Shown here: one piece after another, positions 5,051-6,809 of the stretch
Numbering within the stretch: the first letter of the stretch is position 1
Layout of the letters: each line of letters begins with the position of its first letter
Assembly (NCBI GenBank): GCA_023231445.1
Contig: JALNVF010000152.1
Span: 1-6,809 of the forward strand
Direction: 5' to 3'
Origin: Treponema sp.
Lineage (GTDB): Bacteria > Spirochaetota > Spirochaetia > Treponematales > Treponemataceae
Length of the DNA stretch: 6,809 nucleotides
Made by a program: the position numbers and the translations under genes
The notes under the pieces: generated by a model
The model's database searches: none
Told to the model about the DNA's origin: nothing
The model's input: only the letters and a program-made list of their open reading frames with translations

Positions 5051-6223
5051 TTATCGGTAAGCTTTCTGATATATGCCTATGACAGCCGCATCGTCAAGTT
5101 CTATGCGGTCGTTTTTAAACAGACGGGCCATGGCCGAATGCGCATTCTTTGAGAACGTTTCAAATTCGTCAGGTACAATACCGTAGTCGCTCATCTTCAG
5201 TCCGTCAACACCGCATGCTTTCTGAAGTAAGTCGAGCGCTTCCACTATGTCGGCAGGATCCGAGGCATTTTTCATGCCGAGAGCCTGTGCCAGTTTCACG
5301 AGACGGTCGTCGCATACGTGGTGTTCGGCAAAATACCCGAAATATGACTTGCTCAGCATAATAAGTCCTGCACCGTGTTCAAGTTTTTCATGGTATGCGG
5401 AAAGCGCATGCTCCATGGAATGTTCGCTCGTGCATCCGCTTATATCCATAACAACCCCTGAAAGCGTATTGGCAAACGCCATATGTTCACGGGCTTCCGT
5501 ATCGCTTCCGTCCTTAACTGCGTGTGCAAGACAGGTGCCGGCATTTTCAACTGCGGTAAGTGCGTACATATCGCTCATAAGGTTTGCTTTTCTGCTTATG
5601 TATCCTTCAAGTGAATGGAACAATGCGTCGAATCCCTGATATGCGGTCAGTTTTGCAGGTACGGTTGCCATAAGTTCCGGATCGACTACGGCGAGTTTTG
5701 GGAAAACACATTCACCGCCCACTCCCATTTTTTCATGTGTTATTTCATTCGTTATAACGCCGACGCCGTCCACTTCACTGCCGGTACCGGCTGTTGTTGT
5801 AACTGCAACAATCGGAAGAGGTGTTACTGCAACCGGCATACTTTTCCCGGTTCCGCCCATCGCATAATCCCACAGATCGCCCGGATTAGTCGCCATGATG
5901 GCGATAGCCTTCGCGGAATCCATGACGCTGCCGCCGCCGAGTGCAACGATAAAGTCACAGCCGTTCTGCTTTGAAAATGCGGCTCCTTCTTCCACCGTTG
6001 ATTTGAGCGGGTTCGGCTGAATCCGGTCAAATACGACGGAATCAATGCCTGCCGTTTTCAGTTCGCGTACGGTGCGGTCAAGATACCCGTTTGCACGGGT
6101 CGATTTTCCGCATGAAATAACAATAAGCGCTTTCTTCCCGAACAGTTTCTGTTCATGAAGCTCGTTCAGCCTGCCTGCCCCGAACAGAATCCGTGTAGGC
6201 ACATACATTGAAAAAACTGACAT
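5051..6223 (-). CDS. Iron-containing alcohol dehydrogenase (group III)
   Basis: This is a cytoplasmic NAD(P)H-dependent oxidoreductase that interconverts alcohols and aldehydes or ketones, 390 residues and full length for the family. The N-terminal dinucleotide-binding domain has GGGSVMDSAKAIA (96-108) and TTTAGTGSE (142-150). The metal ligands known from FucO are all recognisable: D199 and H203 in GFDALFHSLE, H272 in MEHALSAYH, and H283 in EHG. The loop after the second strand reads IVISCGKSTRANG (34-46), without the Asp that favours NAD in FucO and rather like the Gly/Ser-rich loop of YqhD. I therefore infer an NADP preference, with low certainty. The substrate cannot be read from sequence; butanol- or propanediol-type dehydrogenases are the closest general match. 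The start is supported by AGGTGG 6-7 nt upstream. It follows feoB by 18 bp, probably in one operon. Confidence 0.94.
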   Translation of the reverse strand: MSVFSMYVPTRILFGAGRLNELHEQKLFGKKALIVISCGKSTRANGYLDRTVRELKTAGIDSVVFDRIQPNPLKSTVEEGAAFSKQNGCDFIVALGGGSVMDSAKAIAIMATNPGDLWDYAMGGTGKSMPVAVTPLPIVAVTTTAGTGSEVDGVGVITNEITHEKMGVGGECVFPKLAVVDPELMATVPAKLTAYQGFDALFHSLEGYISRKANLMSDMYALTAVENAGTCLAHAVKDGSDTEAREHMAFANTLSGVVMDISGCTSEHSMEHALSAYHEKLEHGAGLIMLSKSYFGYFAEHHVCDDRLVKLAQALGMKNASDPADIVEALDLLQKACGVDGLKMSDYGIVPDEFETFSKNAHSAMARLFKNDRIELDDAAVIGIYQKAYR

Positions 6224-6241
6224 AAAAAACCACCTGCCGTA

Positions 6242-6809
6242 TTAAAATAAAACTGCTATATGGTATACAATTAACGCCATAATCCATGCAATACCTGTTG
6301 CAAAAGCCATCGCTCCAACGGCATCCTTGTTCCCTATTTCACGCCGTATTGCAGCAAACGCCGCAACACACGGCATGTAAAGCAGCGTAAAAACAAGGAA
6401 AGAAATTGCAGAGGCGGGTGTAAGCATTGTGTGCAGGATTGCAGACAGCCCGGCCCCTGTTGCCCCGCACAGAACGGCAAGAGTACTTACCACAGCTTCC
6501 TTCGCAGTAAGCCCGGCTACAAGAGCCGTTGCAAGTCGCCAGTCGCGGAATCCGAGCGGATAGAAAACAGGGGCAATAAGTGAACCGAGAGATGCAAGCA
6601 TACTTGTCGACATATCGGCGACAAGATTCAGACGCGTGTCAAAATGCTGCAGGAACCAAATGATAAGCGTTGCCGTCAGAATAACGGTAAACGCCTTGCG
6701 CAGAAAATCCTTTGCTTTCTCCCAGGTTGAAAGCCACATATTCTTAAGGCTCGGCATACGGTATGCGGGCAGTTCAAGTACGAACGGAACCGGCTTCCCT
6801 TTAAATGCC
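6242..6809 (-). CDS. feoB: Ferrous iron transporter FeoB, C-terminal part
   Basis: FeoB is the inner-membrane Fe2+ importer with an N-terminal GTPase domain. Only the last 188 or so residues are present, and the reading frame runs open to the window edge, so the GTPase domain lies outside. The visible part begins AFKGKPVPFVLELPAYRMPS, matching the conserved PFVxELPxYRxP segment. It continues with membrane helices, the GLTAKEAVVSTLAVLCG motif, the conserved LLYMPCVAAFAAIRREIG segment with its Cys, and a final helix ending at VYHIAVLF. No zinc-ribbon or FeoC-like extension follows. The alcohol dehydrogenase begins 18 bp downstream, and no terminator is visible between them. An internal ATG at 6757 is not the real start, because homology continues upstream of it. 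Confidence 0.93.
   Translation of the reverse strand, partial: AFKGKPVPFVLELPAYRMPSLKNMWLSTWEKAKDFLRKAFTVILTATLIIWFLQHFDTRLNLVADMSTSMLASLGSLIAPVFYPLGFRDWRLATALVAGLTAKEAVVSTLAVLCGATGAGLSAILHTMLTPASAISFLVFTLLYMPCVAAFAAIRREIGNKDAVGAMAFATGIAWIMALIVYHIAVLF

Overview
The window reads like a stretch of chromosome from an anaerobic, host-associated bacterium with a diderm envelope and moderate GC. A treponeme-like spirochaete is my best guess. This rests on a phosphate-binding protein with an SPase I-type signal peptide and no canonical lipobox, strong AGGAGG-type ribosome binding sites, and the gene complement (Fe-dependent alcohol dehydrogenase, FeoB, pst operon). The assignment is an inference, and an anaerobic Firmicute relative is not excluded.

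Layout. Positions 1-3513, all on the minus strand, hold a high-affinity phosphate uptake operon in the order pstS-pstC-pstA-pstB-phoU. The gaps are 31, 7, -8 and 1 bp, and phoU is cut by the window edge. Positions 3514-3693 are a divergent intergenic region. It carries four TTAACA-like hexamers at exactly 11-bp spacing, a candidate PhoP (Pho) box for pstS. Positions 3694-4449, plus strand, encode a pentapeptide-repeat protein with a charged N-terminal tail. Positions 4450-5050 hold no gene and lie between two convergent genes. They contain three 128-bp tandem repeats packed with palindromes, then a separate array of 22-bp palindromic repeats. Positions 5051-6809, minus strand, hold the end of feoB (Fe2+ transporter, cut by the edge) followed 18 bp later by an iron-containing alcohol dehydrogenase.

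How the genes work together. PstS captures phosphate in the periplasm, PstC and PstA form the membrane channel, PstB powers it with ATP, and PhoU couples uptake to signalling. FeoB imports ferrous iron, which the neighbouring dehydrogenase is expected to need for catalysis.

Most notable points. (1) PstS appears to be a clean circular permutation: the segment that normally forms the second half of PstS comes first, and the usual N-terminal half is at the C-terminus. (2) A phased four-hexamer Pho box-like element lies upstream of it. (3) Two unrelated palindrome-rich tandem repeat arrays lie back to back in the convergent intergenic region.
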